Of a stretch of DNA of 64,000 bases, positions 1-10,614 are shown piece by piece. The stretch's first letter is position 1. Every line of letters starts with the position of its first letter. The position numbers and the translations under genes are program-made. Origin of the DNA: Nitrospinota bacterium (GTDB lineage Bacteria; Nitrospinota_A; UBA7883; JACRLM01); assembly GCA_016208975.1 (NCBI GenBank), contig JACQXA010000004.1, positions 248,001 to 312,000 on the forward strand, in the 5' to 3' direction. The notes beneath the pieces are model-generated. The model made no database searches. It was not told the origin of the DNA and saw only the letters and a list, made by a program, of their open reading frames with translations.

Positions 1-194
1 TCCCACACGAGGTTGCTGTATATGATGAGGCCCACGGCCGCCAGACCCACGAAGGCCACCGCGGCGATGGCGGGCCTGCCCGCTTTCCATCCGCCGCCCA
101 AAAGCCGCCGGATGGCCCGGAGCGCCCGCCGGACAGGAGCCTTCCGCCGCTCCTGTCCGCCACGGAGCGGCCCGGCGCTCATACTTCGGCTCAT
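1..194 (-). CDS. N-terminal fragment of an unknown membrane protein (cut by window edge)
   Basis: This reading frame runs off the left end of the window, so only the first 64 residues are visible. Residues 1-40 are strongly basic (many Arg and Lys), and residues 41-60 form one hydrophobic span rich in Ala, Val, Gly and Leu. This is the pattern of a single-span protein with a cytoplasmic N-terminus, such as a cell-division or envelope protein, but I do not recognise the family. An AAGGG sits 3 bases before the first ATG; a second ATG four codons later is possible. The start lies 18 bases after the proS stop on the same strand, so it is probably co-transcribed with proS. Confidence 0.55.
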   Translation of the reverse strand, partial: MSRSMSAGPLRGGQERRKAPVRRALRAIRRLLGGGWKAGRPAIAAVAFVGLAAVGLIIYSNLVW

Positions 195-212
195 AATCCC
201 TTAAAGATAAGG

Positions 213-1937
213 TTAAACCCCGGCTGTGGAAAGCGTCGCCAGCAGAGCCTTGGCCTCGGCGGGAATGGCGCCCGGCTCCACCAGCCTCTTTTCGCCGGTC
301 TTGCGCGTCTTAAGCTCCACTTTCCCCTCTGCCAAACCTTTTTTGCCGACCACCACCTGCAACGGGAACCCGATGAGGTCGGCGTCGTTGAATTTCACGC
401 CGGAACGCACGTCCCGGTCGTCCAGTATGGGGTCGAACCCAGCGTCCATCAGGGCCTGGTATATCCCCTCCGCCGTTTTCACCACCTCGGCGTCATCCAT
501 GTTCAGGGGAACCACCGCCACGTCGAAAGGGGCGATGGCCGGGGGCCAGATAATCCCCTTGTCGTCGTGGTTCTGCTCTATGGCGGCGGCGGCGCTCCTG
601 CCCACACCGATGCCGTAACAGCCCATTATCATGGGTTTGTCCTGTCCGGAAGCGTCCAGAAAAGTGGCTTTCATGGATTCGGAATACTTCACGCCCAGCT
701 TGAAGATGTGCCCCACCTCTATGCCTTTGGCCAGCTTCATGGCGCCATCCCGGCACCGGGGGCAAGCGTCGCCCGCTATCACATTCCTGATATCGGCGTA
801 AGTTGTAACGTTAAAATCTCGGTCCGGATTAACATTCACCAGATGGGTGTCCGCCTTGTTGGCTCCGGTGGCGGCGCCGCTCATCACTTTCACGGCGTTG
901 TCGGCCACTATCCTGATTTTCATGCCGACAGGGCCCAGGAACCCGGCTGGGGCTCCGGTGGCGGCGGTAATCTCCTCATCGGCGGCCAGGGCCACTTCCA
1001 CGGCTCCAAGTGCCCGGGCCAGTTTCACGTGGTTCACCTCGTGGTCGCCCCGGCAAAGGGCCGCCACTATCTCGCCGCCGTCTGTGCGGTAGATAAGGGT
1101 TTTAATGAGCATGGCGGGCTCCAACCCCAGGAAGGCGGAAACTTCCTCTATGCTCTTTTTACCCGGCGTGGGCGTATAGGCCATGGGTTTTTGCTCCGGC
1201 GCGCCGGATTGAGCAGGCGCGGATATTTCCACCTTCTCCACGTTGGCCGCATATTCACACTTGTCGCAATAGGCTATGGTGTCCTCGCCGGACTCGGCCA
1301 GCACCATGAACTCGTGGGAGAACGACCCGCCAATCTGCCCCGTATCCGCCTCCACCGCCCGGAACGAAAGGCCGAGCCTGCGGAATATGGCGTTATAAGC
1401 CCCGCGCATGGCCTCGTAATTTTTATTGGCCCCGTCGTCGTCCATGTCGAAACTGTACGCGTCTTTCATGGAAAACTCGCGGCCCCGCATCACGCCGAAC
1501 CGGGGGCGGATTTCGTCCCGGAACTTGGTCTGTATCTGGTACAGGTTCACCGGCAGGTCGCGGTATGAGCGCACGTCACGCCGCACCAGGTCTGTCACCA
1601 CCTCCTCGTGGGTGGGGCCGTAACAGAACTCCCGGTCGTGCCGGTCTTTCAGCCTCAACAATTCCTTGCCGTAAACGTCCCACCGGCCCGATTCCTTCCA
1701 CAGCTCCGCGGGCTGTATGGAAGGCATGAACACCTCCATGGCCCCGGCGCGGTCCATCTCCTCTCGCACGATGTTCTCTATTTTGCGCACGGTCTTAAGC
1801 CCCAGCGGCAGAAGGGAGTAAACCCCGGCGGCCAGTTTTCTTATCATGCCGGCCCGCATCATAAGCCTGTGGCTGGCCACTTCGGCCTCGGAAGGAGCTT
1901 CTTTAAGCGTGGGAGCGTAGTATCTGGTAAATCTCAT
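213..1937 (-). CDS. proS: Prolyl-tRNA synthetase (bacterial type with editing insertion)
   Basis: Charges tRNA-Pro with proline in the cytoplasm. The 574-residue length matches the bacterial ProS type. Visible class II elements are GPTHEE (107-112), the motif 2 region [10 protein letters not shown] (139-148) and the motif 3 region GIGVGR (442-447). Between motifs 2 and 3 lies the YbaK-like INS domain (about 240-390), which in this family edits mischarged Ala-tRNA. Two CxxC pairs (224-227 and 392-395) flank the insertion and look like a metal site. The start at the MRFTRYYAP sequence is the usual ProS N-terminus. The next gene follows by 18 bases. Confidence 0.97.
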   Translation of the reverse strand: MRFTRYYAPTLKEAPSEAEVASHRLMMRAGMIRKLAAGVYSLLPLGLKTVRKIENIVREEMDRAGAMEVFMPSIQPAELWKESGRWDVYGKELLRLKDRHDREFCYGPTHEEVVTDLVRRDVRSYRDLPVNLYQIQTKFRDEIRPRFGVMRGREFSMKDAYSFDMDDDGANKNYEAMRGAYNAIFRRLGLSFRAVEADTGQIGGSFSHEFMVLAESGEDTIAYCDKCEYAANVEKVEISAPAQSGAPEQKPMAYTPTPGKKSIEEVSAFLGLEPAMLIKTLIYRTDGGEIVAALCRGDHEVNHVKLARALGAVEVALAADEEITAATGAPAGFLGPVGMKIRIVADNAVKVMSGAATGANKADTHLVNVNPDRDFNVTTYADIRNVIAGDACPRCRDGAMKLAKGIEVGHIFKLGVKYSESMKATFLDASGQDKPMIMGCYGIGVGRSAAAAIEQNHDDKGIIWPPAIAPFDVAVVPLNMDDAEVVKTAEGIYQALMDAGFDPILDDRDVRSGVKFNDADLIGFPLQVVVGKKGLAEGKVELKTRKTGEKRLVEPGAIPAEAKALLATLSTAGV

Positions 1938-2028
1938 CCTGTGTGCCGCCTGAAAAATCGTTATTGTCTTATCGGGACATATTAGGTGAAAGGTTCCACC
2001 GGCGCAACATAACCCTCGTGGAAAAACA

Positions 2029-2054
2029 GGGCCGAAGCTTCACAACTGCGGCCA
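2029..2054 (+). promoter_or_regulatory. Hairpin in the nhaB leader
   Basis: In the 180-base gap before nhaB, GGCCG (2030-2034) can pair with CGGCC (2049-2053), and a second short hairpin (GGTG/CACC) lies upstream near 1984-2000. The leader could fold as a regulatory RNA, but I cannot match it to a known riboswitch class. This is a structure seen by eye only. Confidence 0.2.
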
Positions 2055-2117
2055 GGGCGTGTTATGGTTTATCGCGTCCGTCAACACAGGCGGAGGCATT
2101 AGCTTGATAAAGGAAAC

Positions 2118-3623
2118 ATGACGTTAAAAGATTTCACCCGCTCGTTCACCGAAAACTTCATGGGCTCGGCGCCTAAGTGGTACAAGCTCACGGTCATCGC
2201 ATTCCTTGTCGTAAATCCCGCGCTAATGCTTCTGGCGGGAAAAACCGCGGCAGGATGGGTCCTGGTGGCGGAGTTCATATTCACCCTGGCAATGGCCTTA
2301 AAATGCTACCCGCTCCAGCCGGGCGGCCTTTTGGCGCTGGAGGCCATTGTCATGGGCATGTCCACCCCGGACAGGGTTTACGAGGAGGCCCATCATAATT
2401 TCCCGGTCATCATGTTACTCATGTTCATGGTGGCGGCGATTTTTTTCATGAAAGACCTCCTGCTTTACATATTCAGCAACGTGCTGGTGAAGATCCGCTC
2501 GAAAATCCTTATTTCCCTTTTGTTCTGCGCTTTGGGCGCGTTCCTTTCGGCCTTCCTGGACGCTCTCACCGTTGTGGCGGTGATTATGACCGTGGGCACG
2601 GGCTTTTACTCCGAGTACCACCGCCACGCCTCCGGGGCCGATATTGGAAAAGAGCGGGACCATTCCGACGATTCCCAGGTGAAGGAAGGACACAAGGAAG
2701 ACCTGGAGGAGTTCCGCGGGTTCCTGCGTAACATCCTGATGCATGCGGCGGTGGGCACCGCTTTGGGGGGTGTGACAACTCTTGTGGGGGAGCCGCAAAA
2801 CCTTTTAATAGCCCACGTGATGGGTTGGCATTTCGGCGAATTCTTCCATATCATGTCGCCGGTCACCATGCCCGTGCTTTTCATTGGGTTCCTGACCTGT
2901 ATTGCGGTGGAAAAACTGAAAATCGCCGGGTACGGGCGGCAATTGCCGGATTCTGTAAGGGATGTGCTTCGAAACTACGCCGAGCGGGAGGCGCTAAAAC
3001 TGGGCCCCAAAGACCGGGTTAAACTTGCCGTTCAGGCGGCCATGGGCGCAACGCTCATCATGGCGCTGGCGTTCCATGTGGCGGAAGTGGGGGTTATCGG
3101 GCTAAGCATGATAATCCTGCTTACGGCGTTGAACGGCATAACCGACGAGCATCAGTTGGGCCGGGCCTTCCATGAGGCGTTGCCGTTTACGGCCCTTATT
3201 GTGGTGTTTTTCGCCGTGGTGGCGGTTATCCACGACCAGGCTCTTTTCAAACCCATTGTGGACTGGACCATGACCCTTCGGGGACAAGGGCAGTTAATGG
3301 CGTTCTACGCCGCCAGCGGCGCGCTCTCCGCCGTAAGCGACAACGTTTTCGTGGCCACCATTTACATATCTGAAGCAAAAACTTTATTCGATGCGGGGTT
3401 AATAGACCTGGCCCAGTACAACCTTATAGCCGTGGCCATCAACACCGGCACCAACATACCCAGCGTGGCCACACCCAACGGCCAGGCGGCTTTTCTTTTC
3501 CTGCTCACATCCACGGTGGCGGCGCTGGTGCGGCTCTCCTACACCCGGATGCTCATCCTTGCCCTGCCATATACCATAACCATGACCACGGCGGGTTTCA
3601 TAGCCGTGGCGTTCTGGCTGTAA
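2118..3623 (+). CDS. nhaB: Na+/H+ antiporter NhaB
   Basis: Inner-membrane antiporter expected to expel Na+ in exchange for protons. The 501 residues contain about a dozen hydrophobic spans and the NhaB-type N-terminus (ending of the first segment MGSAPKWYKL). The long cytoplasmic loop with charged residues (about 168-195) and the region NTGTNIPSVATPNGQAAF near 440 are typical of the family. An AAAGGA lies 3 bases before the ATG, supporting this start. It stands alone, divergent from proS and convergent with the eIF-2B-like gene, which starts 16 bases past its stop on the other strand. Confidence 0.93.
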   Translation: MTLKDFTRSFTENFMGSAPKWYKLTVIAFLVVNPALMLLAGKTAAGWVLVAEFIFTLAMALKCYPLQPGGLLALEAIVMGMSTPDRVYEEAHHNFPVIMLLMFMVAAIFFMKDLLLYIFSNVLVKIRSKILISLLFCALGAFLSAFLDALTVVAVIMTVGTGFYSEYHRHASGADIGKERDHSDDSQVKEGHKEDLEEFRGFLRNILMHAAVGTALGGVTTLVGEPQNLLIAHVMGWHFGEFFHIMSPVTMPVLFIGFLTCIAVEKLKIAGYGRQLPDSVRDVLRNYAEREALKLGPKDRVKLAVQAAMGATLIMALAFHVAEVGVIGLSMIILLTALNGITDEHQLGRAFHEALPFTALIVVFFAVVAVIHDQALFKPIVDWTMTLRGQGQLMAFYAASGALSAVSDNVFVATIYISEAKTLFDAGLIDLAQYNLIAVAINTGTNIPSVATPNGQAAFLFLLTSTVAALVRLSYTRMLILALPYTITMTTAGFIAVAFWL

Positions 3624-3638
3624 ACGCCGGGCGGGGTT

Positions 3639-4565
3639 TTAACCTTCCGCTTTAAGTGATTCGATATTTTTCTTGAGCGCTCCGGCGCGTTTTTTCATCT
3701 CCAGGGCGCCCAGAACGCCTTCCTCTGTGATGTAGCCTGTTATCAACTCCGGCGGCACGGACTCGAAATATACGTTGGCGCATATCTCCGGGTGAAGCTC
3801 CCATACCTCCTCCGGTTGGTTGCTTTCCATGTCTAACCCCAAACCGTCATCTGTGGCGTTTATTTTATACGTGTCCGCCGCAACCATGAATTTTACGCCC
3901 CGCTCCCGGGCCAACAGCGCCAGCTGGTAACTTCCAACCTTGTTGACGGCGCCCATGTCTGGCAATAAGGTGTCGGCGCCGATGAGGGCCATTCCGGCTT
4001 TCTCTATGAACACCCCCATCTGCGCGTCGGTAATCAGGGTTACCTCGGCCCCGGCGCTCCTGGCTGAAAGCGCCAGCTTGCGCCCCTCAAAAAGGGGCCG
4101 CCCCTCGGCGATAATCACCGGCGCGCCGCCGCCGCTTTCAAGCAGTATGTTCTCCACTGTGGAGGAGTAGCTTATGGTCATAACCGGGGCGCTGGAGGAA
4201 ACCAAGCTCCCGCCCAGCGTGGCGATCTTCGCCATCCGTTCCGCCGCGTCTTCAGCCACCCGGGCGGCGGCCCATTGGGCCATGGTCACTCCGGGCCGCT
4301 CACCGTGCCCCACCACCAGCTCCCGGATTATCCTGTAATATTCCGCCGCCAGGTTGGCTATGGGGGCCATGGCCGGGCGGACGCCCGAAAGGGCCAAGGC
4401 GGTTTCCCGTGTGTTGGCCAGGGCCGTGCCGATATCCCGCCGGATGAAATACTCGAAGGCGTCCCGTAAAAACTCCACTCCCGTCAGGGCCAGCTGGGCC
4501 GCCCCCTTCTCCCGGTCGCCCCGAATGCGGGCCAATCCGTTATCTATAAATTCCATGTTTTCCAT
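3639..4565 (-). CDS. eIF-2B alpha/beta/delta family protein (MtnA or ribose-1,5-bisphosphate isomerase-like)
   Basis: The protein has the two-part fold of the eIF-2B/MtnA family: a helical N-terminal half (1-110) and a Rossmann-like C-terminal half. The latter has the signature runs TISYSSTVENIL (about 150), IIAEGRPLFEGRKLA and GADTLLPDMGAVNKVGSYQLALLAR (about 217-240). Bacterial members isomerise phosphorylated sugars (5-methylthioribose-1-phosphate or ribose-1,5-bisphosphate). The exact substrate cannot be set from sequence alone, and at 308 residues it is shorter than typical MtnA (about 340-350). There are two possible Met starts three codons apart. It is flanked by unrelated genes. Confidence 0.8.
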   Translation of the reverse strand: MENMEFIDNGLARIRGDREKGAAQLALTGVEFLRDAFEYFIRRDIGTALANTRETALALSGVRPAMAPIANLAAEYYRIIRELVVGHGERPGVTMAQWAAARVAEDAAERMAKIATLGGSLVSSSAPVMTISYSSTVENILLESGGGAPVIIAEGRPLFEGRKLALSARSAGAEVTLITDAQMGVFIEKAGMALIGADTLLPDMGAVNKVGSYQLALLARERGVKFMVAADTYKINATDDGLGLDMESNQPEEVWELHPEICANVYFESVPPELITGYITEEGVLGALEMKKRAGALKKNIESLKAEG

Positions 4566-4687
4566 CGGGCGATTCTACACTCCACGGCCATCTTCATTCC
4601 ACAATTAACCTGCGCATCGGGCCATGCTATAATCCGGAAACCACGCCCGCCGGAAGGTCCCATGCGGGCTCTCACGGAAGTAAAACG

Positions 4688-4933
4688 ATGAAAGACACTA
4701 TAAAGTTCGACATCCTTTATGGCCGGTGCCAAAAATGCGACGGCCCAGTTTTTTTCACCCAGACAATAGACTGGGACGGGAACAGGGTAAACTCGCTCCA
4801 GTGCTGGAACGGCCACTATGAAAGTATCCAGGTGGCGGAGTTCGAGTTTGTGGACGAGAAAAACCTGACACGGGAACAGATAGAAAGCATCCTGCCTTTC
4901 GTCGGCTTTGTCCGCCTGGACGGCGAGGCTTAA
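4688..4933 (+). CDS. Small cysteine-containing protein, possible zinc ribbon
   Basis: An 81-residue protein with CQKC near residues 14-17 and a second Cys/His group (CWNGH) near 39-43. This arrangement suggests a half or small zinc ribbon, but I do not recognise a named family. A GGAAG precedes the ATG by about 7 bases. It lies 40 bases before ligA on the same strand and may share its transcript. Confidence 0.65.
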   Translation: MKDTIKFDILYGRCQKCDGPVFFTQTIDWDGNRVNSLQCWNGHYESIQVAEFEFVDEKNLTREQIESILPFVGFVRLDGEA

Positions 4934-4946
4934 AACCCAGGGCTGA

Positions 4947-7362
<2,416 letters not shown>

Positions 7363-7366
<4 letters not shown>

Positions 7367-7758
7367 CCTAATGATTCCAGTTTTTTAACTAGAGTCTCAA
7401 AAAGCCCCGTTGCATGGTCTTTTATGAAACTGTAAACCCGCCTGGCCATTTCCTCGTCATAGGTGTGGCTTGTCAGGTTCCTGGTTTCATGAAGCCCGGA
7501 CCATCCATTGCCATCATCGATCAATCCTTGCTTTAACGCTTCACGAAGAGTGTCTCGCGGGTTTCTTGCGTCTATGTCCAAATTTTCCAGCCAAAGCTTC
7601 ATGGCCTTCCACGCCAATTCATAGGTGGACTCGAAACGCTGAATGGCCGCGTCCCGTATCATGGGCGATTCAGGCTCGCTCAAAGCTTCGCCCAACCTGG
7701 CGGCCGCTTTGATGAAATCGCTCCTTTTCTCAACAAACCGTGGTTTATCAAACGCCAT
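7363..7758 (-). CDS. HEPN domain protein (HI0074-type), putative RNase toxin
   Basis: A 131-residue helical protein of the HI0074/KNTase-substrate-binding type. It carries the intact HEPN RNase motif Rx4HxY as RNLTSHTY (Arg93, His98, Tyr100). The tyrosine is the residue modified by the MNT partner in studied systems. The start was placed at the ATG giving MAFDKPRF. The frame stays open further upstream, but that extension lies inside the phosphofructokinase gene. The start lies 5 bases after the phosphofructokinase stop, so the pair may be read from the same transcript. Confidence 0.85.
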
Positions 7759-7763
7759 TTTCC

Positions 7764-8891
7764 CTACCCCCGGAACTCGCCAGCGACATACTTGCGGAGG
7801 CTTGGTATCGCCATCCGGTCTATCAGGTCCAGCAGGCGCGGATCCACCTGGTTGGCGGTCTCCAGCTCGTCGAAACCGCGGATGCCATGATCGTGCTCCC
7901 CCAGGTAATAGGGCATAACGCGGGTTTGCCCTTTCTCGAAGGCGTCGAACAGGTTGAAAGCCTTCAGAAAAGCGATGGCGCACTCCAGGTAAAGGGGACG
8001 GATGCCGCGCAAATATCGGGAGAAGGGCTCCGTGATAATCCGCCGGGTCGGGGTTTCGGAAAGCCCATGGTTCACAAGCTGTCGCTTGAAATACATCGCC
8101 GCGTCCACCCGTTCGGGCAGGAATTTCGCCCGCTCTTCCCGCTCATACCCTTCCGCAACCACTATAAGGGCATGGTCGTTTTCAGCCAGTTTCCCCGCGA
8201 TGTCGCCAAGGATCGCGTCCGGCAGTTTGAAACCCGGCAGAACGATAAGATGCGCCCGCGCCGACGCGCCGGACATAAGGGCGTGTTTACCACTGTCCCG
8301 CCCCATCATCTCAAGAATGTATATCCGTTTGTGGGTGTAAGCGTCGTCGAAGAGCCCCCGGGCGATCTTGGCGCCTTCCTCGGCCCCGGTAAGGTAGCCC
8401 ACGGCTATATCGCCTTTGATGTCTGAATCCACGGAGACGTTTATAAATCCCGTCTGCGCGTCCGGCAGAAGCTCGTTGAGCGCCTTGATGCCCATAAGGG
8501 TACCGTTGCCACCCACGCCGATGACGTGGGAAAACTCCATCTCCCCGATATATTCGGCGGCTGATTTCTGTTTTTCAGGCTTGATGAATTCAGGGAAACG
8601 TTCAGAGCGGAACTCGCACCCGGGCTGGTCCACCGCCCGGTATAGCGAACGGGTGGGTATCCCCTTGGCGTTGAGTTTCCAGCTTGTGCGTCTGCTCATC
8701 ACCAGCCGGATGAGCCGTTCTTCGGCGTTATGGTCGCCGGTGAGCGAGCGGAACCCCTCGAACGCGGCGTAAACCTTGTACCCGCGTTTGTCCCCCTCTT
8801 CGGTCAGCGATGTGGCCACGGCTGTGTAGCCCGGCGCATTGCCCCCGTCGAATACCAGCAGAACCTTTTTATTTTCGGCCATGGCCAACAT
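7764..8891 (-). CDS. Divergent 6-phosphofructokinase-family protein
   Basis: The 375-residue protein follows the phosphofructokinase fold, but key residues differ. The first nucleotide loop reads GGNAPG (16-21) instead of GGDAPG. The next reads GGNGT (127-131) where ATP enzymes have GGDGS/T and PPi enzymes GGDDT. The catalytic PKTIDND segment is replaced by NVSVDSD (151-157), keeping the two aspartates. MGRDSGKHA and AEGYE are recognisable. It may use another substrate, bind ligand without catalysis, or work as a regulator. A second ATG three codons on is also possible. A conventional PPi-type paralogue lies at 13.7-15.1 kb. The HEPN/MNT pair follows directly. Confidence 0.8.
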   Translation of the reverse strand: MLAMAENKKVLLVFDGGNAPGYTAVATSLTEEGDKRGYKVYAAFEGFRSLTGDHNAEERLIRLVMSRRTSWKLNAKGIPTRSLYRAVDQPGCEFRSERFPEFIKPEKQKSAAEYIGEMEFSHVIGVGGNGTLMGIKALNELLPDAQTGFINVSVDSDIKGDIAVGYLTGAEEGAKIARGLFDDAYTHKRIYILEMMGRDSGKHALMSGASARAHLIVLPGFKLPDAILGDIAGKLAENDHALIVVAEGYEREERAKFLPERVDAAMYFKRQLVNHGLSETPTRRIITEPFSRYLRGIRPLYLECAIAFLKAFNLFDAFEKGQTRVMPYYLGEHDHGIRGFDELETANQVDPRLLDLIDRMAIPSLRKYVAGEFRG

Positions 8892-9005
8892 TATAAACCA
8901 GAGGCCATGGGAATACTTAAGCGGACGGTTATATATTTTTTAATTTTCCGTTACCGTTCCGCCGGATTGCTGGCCGTGGGATCATGAGCCATCCGTGCGC
9001 CGCCG

Positions 9006-9401
9006 TCACTTCCGGATCACATACCCCACTATTACCCCAGCCGCCAGGGACTCCGCCAGCGTGCCCAGGAACCAGCCCAGGGCCAGCATATATGGTATAG
9101 GCATAACAGAATAAGAGCCGTAGCCCATGGAAATACCCCATGCGATCCCGAACAGCCCGCCAAAGGTAAGGCCGTTCCTCATGCTCTTTTCCGCCACCAG
9201 GCTGTAATAGATATGGACGAACACCACAGCCGAAACGAACGTCACAAGATACATCAACCAGATAATCATCTCACCCATTGGCCGCCAAAGCGCCTGGGAC
9301 GCCTCGTAAAGCGGCATAAGCAAGACGCCGTGTATGAGCGCGTCCATCAGCGTCCACACCACAAAAACAGCGGCCACCGCCGCAATATAGCGCTTTTCCA
9401 T
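9006..9401 (-). CDS. Four-span membrane protein of unknown function
   Basis: A 131-residue hydrophobic protein with four predicted spans (about 5-27, 45-67, 78-95 and 104-128) and few charged residues between them. I do not recognise the family; it resembles small conserved DUF membrane proteins. A perfect AAGGAGG six bases before the ATG fixes the start and suggests strong translation. It stands alone between the phosphofructokinase gene and the first MITE copy. Confidence 0.7.
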   Translation of the reverse strand: MEKRYIAAVAAVFVVWTLMDALIHGVLLMPLYEASQALWRPMGEMIIWLMYLVTFVSAVVFVHIYYSLVAEKSMRNGLTFGGLFGIAWGISMGYGSYSVMPIPYMLALGWFLGTLAESLAAGVIVGYVIRK

Positions 9402-9526
9402 GGCAGGCCTCCTTGTGAAACCGCGTTATGGGTACTTCTACCGGTTAATATAAACCTTCATGGAAAAATCGCGCAAACCGCGCAAGACCCGCCGGACCCC
9501 AGGACAGGATAGAACGCCCGCCCAAA

Positions 9527-9677
9527 GGTAGTGTCTCAGTTTGAAAGTACAGGGGAGATTCTTCACTTACGCCCAGAATGACAATATAAAAGCCGTTGAT
9601 AACATTGTCATCCTGGGCGAAGCGCAAGCGAAGTGAAGGATCTGTCTATTATTTGGGATTCAAACTGGGACACCACC
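9527..9677. mobile_element. MITE-like palindromic element, copy 1
   Basis: An element of about 150 bp whose ends are inverted repeats: GGTAGTGTCTCAGTTTGAA at the left, and the complement of GGTGGTGTCCCAGTTTGAA at the right. The arms continue to pair inward around a short centre near 9590, so the whole element can fold into one long hairpin. An 8-base direct repeat, CGCCCAAA, flanks it (9519-9526 and 9678-9685), as expected for a target-site duplication. It codes for nothing. It fills the 375-base gap upstream of infA. Copies 2 and 3 lie at 13.1 and 63.5 kb. Confidence 0.85.
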
Positions 9678-9776
9678 CGCCCAAACAACATGTTGAATTC
9701 CCGGAGCCAATAGGGTAGTTTTAAAGGCTGTATTTGTGAACCACCGGCTAGCGACATCCGCCGGCGAGAGGAGATT

Positions 9777-10085
9777 ATGCCCAAATTAGTTCCAAGCGAA
9801 GACGACCGGGGTAAACGCCCCAAGAGAAGAAGAAGAAGGGCCGACGCCGTAGAAGAGACTCCCAAAGATGTGGGCGACAAAGCCGTTGAGGTTGAAGGCA
9901 CCGTGCTGGAGGCGCTTCCCAACGCCATGTTCAAGGTGGCCCTGGAGAATAACTTCACCGTGCTGGCCCACGTTTCCGGCAAGATGAGGAAGTTTTTCAT
10001 CCGCATCCTTCCCGGGGACAAGGTGAAGCTGGAGCTTTCCCCATACGACCTTACCAGGGGCCGGATTACCTACCGCTACAAATAA
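9777..10085 (+). CDS. infA: Translation initiation factor IF-1 with basic N-terminal extension
   Basis: The C-terminal 69 residues (from [16 protein letters not shown]) are a complete IF-1 OB-fold domain ending in RGRITYRYK, which acts on the 30S subunit A site during initiation. IF-1 is normally about 72 residues; here about 33 extra residues precede the domain. They begin [10 protein letters not shown] and then carry a run of Arg/Lys. The start is supported by GAGGAG 4-5 bases before the ATG, and there is no equally good internal start. A bidirectional hairpin follows the stop. Confidence 0.93.
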   Translation: MPKLVPSEDDRGKRPKRRRRRADAVEETPKDVGDKAVEVEGTVLEALPNAMFKVALENNFTVLAHVSGKMRKFFIRILPGDKVKLELSPYDLTRGRITYRYK

Positions 10086-10121
10086 AAAAACGGCGGCCCG
10101 TTTATGATAAACAGGCCGCCG
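10081..10121 (-). terminator. Terminator of the selenoprotein peroxiredoxin gene
   Basis: A GC-rich stem CGGCGGCC...GGCCGCCG (10091-10121) with extra inner pairing GTTTA/TAAAC is followed, on the minus strand, by a run of seven T residues. It lies 19 bases after the peroxiredoxin stop and just after the infA stop, so it probably ends both converging transcripts, with the T-run favouring the minus-strand one. Confidence 0.8.
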
Positions 10122-10139
10122 CAACCTTCGGCGGTTCCT

Positions 10140-10592
10140 CTACAAGTCCGCTAAAACCTTTGCGGCGTGTCCCGCGGCCTTAATGTTGTAATAGGTCTTG
10201 AATACCCTGCCCTCTTCGTCTATCACCACCGTGGAACGGATCGCGCCTTCGCTAACCTTGCCATAGTTGTTCTTTTCCCCCCATGCGCCGTAGTCCCGCA
10301 AGATTCCGCCTGAAGGGTCGGACAATAGCGTAAATGGCAGGTCGTACTGGCCGGCCCACTTTTTCAGGGCTTGGGGAGTGTCGCGGCTGGCTCCGGCGAT
10401 CACAGCGTTCTTCTTCCTGAAATCCTGTATAGCGTCCCGAAACTCGGTCGCTTCCGTGGTTCACCCGCTGGTGTTGGCTTTGGGGAAGAAGAACAACACC
10501 AGTTTTTTCCCCGCGAAATCTTTCAGGGTTTTAGTGGCGCCGTCCTGATCCAATAGAGAGAACGCCGGAGCTTTAGAACCTTCTTTCAACAT
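10140..10592 (-). CDS. Peroxiredoxin (BCP/PrxQ type) with in-frame UGA at the catalytic position, probable selenoprotein
   Basis: Read through one TGA (10463-10461), the frame gives a 150-residue thioredoxin-fold peroxiredoxin that would reduce peroxides. Residues 1-43 ([11 protein letters not shown] to [10 protein letters not shown]) and residues 45-150 (TTEATEFRD to KVLADL) are both intact. The UGA is codon 44, exactly where BCP proteins have the peroxidatic cysteine (PxxxTxGC). No other in-frame stop and no cysteine is present. GGAGG lies 8 bases before the ATG. A SECIS-like hairpin follows the UGA. A nonsense mutation of a Cys codon is the alternative, but the exact position and the hairpin favour selenocysteine. 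An ordinary gene caller would report only the part after the UGA. Confidence 0.88.
10431..10452 (-). promoter_or_regulatory. SECIS-like hairpin after the peroxiredoxin UGA
   Basis: In the mRNA the segment starting 9 bases after the UGA folds as AGCG, internal A, CCGA, loop GUU, UCGG, internal GA, CGCU. Bacterial SECIS elements lie inside the coding region, with the apical loop about 16-37 bases after the UGA and a G among the first loop bases. Here the loop starts with G 18 bases after the UGA. The fold was done by hand. Confidence 0.65.
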
Positions 10593-10614
10593 GGGCCTAA
10601 CCTCCAAAGATTTT

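Noticed and set aside
13-204. Plus-strand frame at the left edge, 63 codons
   Set aside because: Arg/Pro-rich shadow of the minus-strand membrane protein, with no ribosome site.
567-1568. Long plus-strand frame opposite proS
   Set aside because: Composition is that of an antisense shadow in GC-rich DNA, and proS is certain.
10140-10403. Truncated peroxiredoxin starting MIAGASRDT
   Set aside because: It lacks the N-terminal strand and catalytic residue and has no ribosome site; readthrough of the UGA gives the whole protein.
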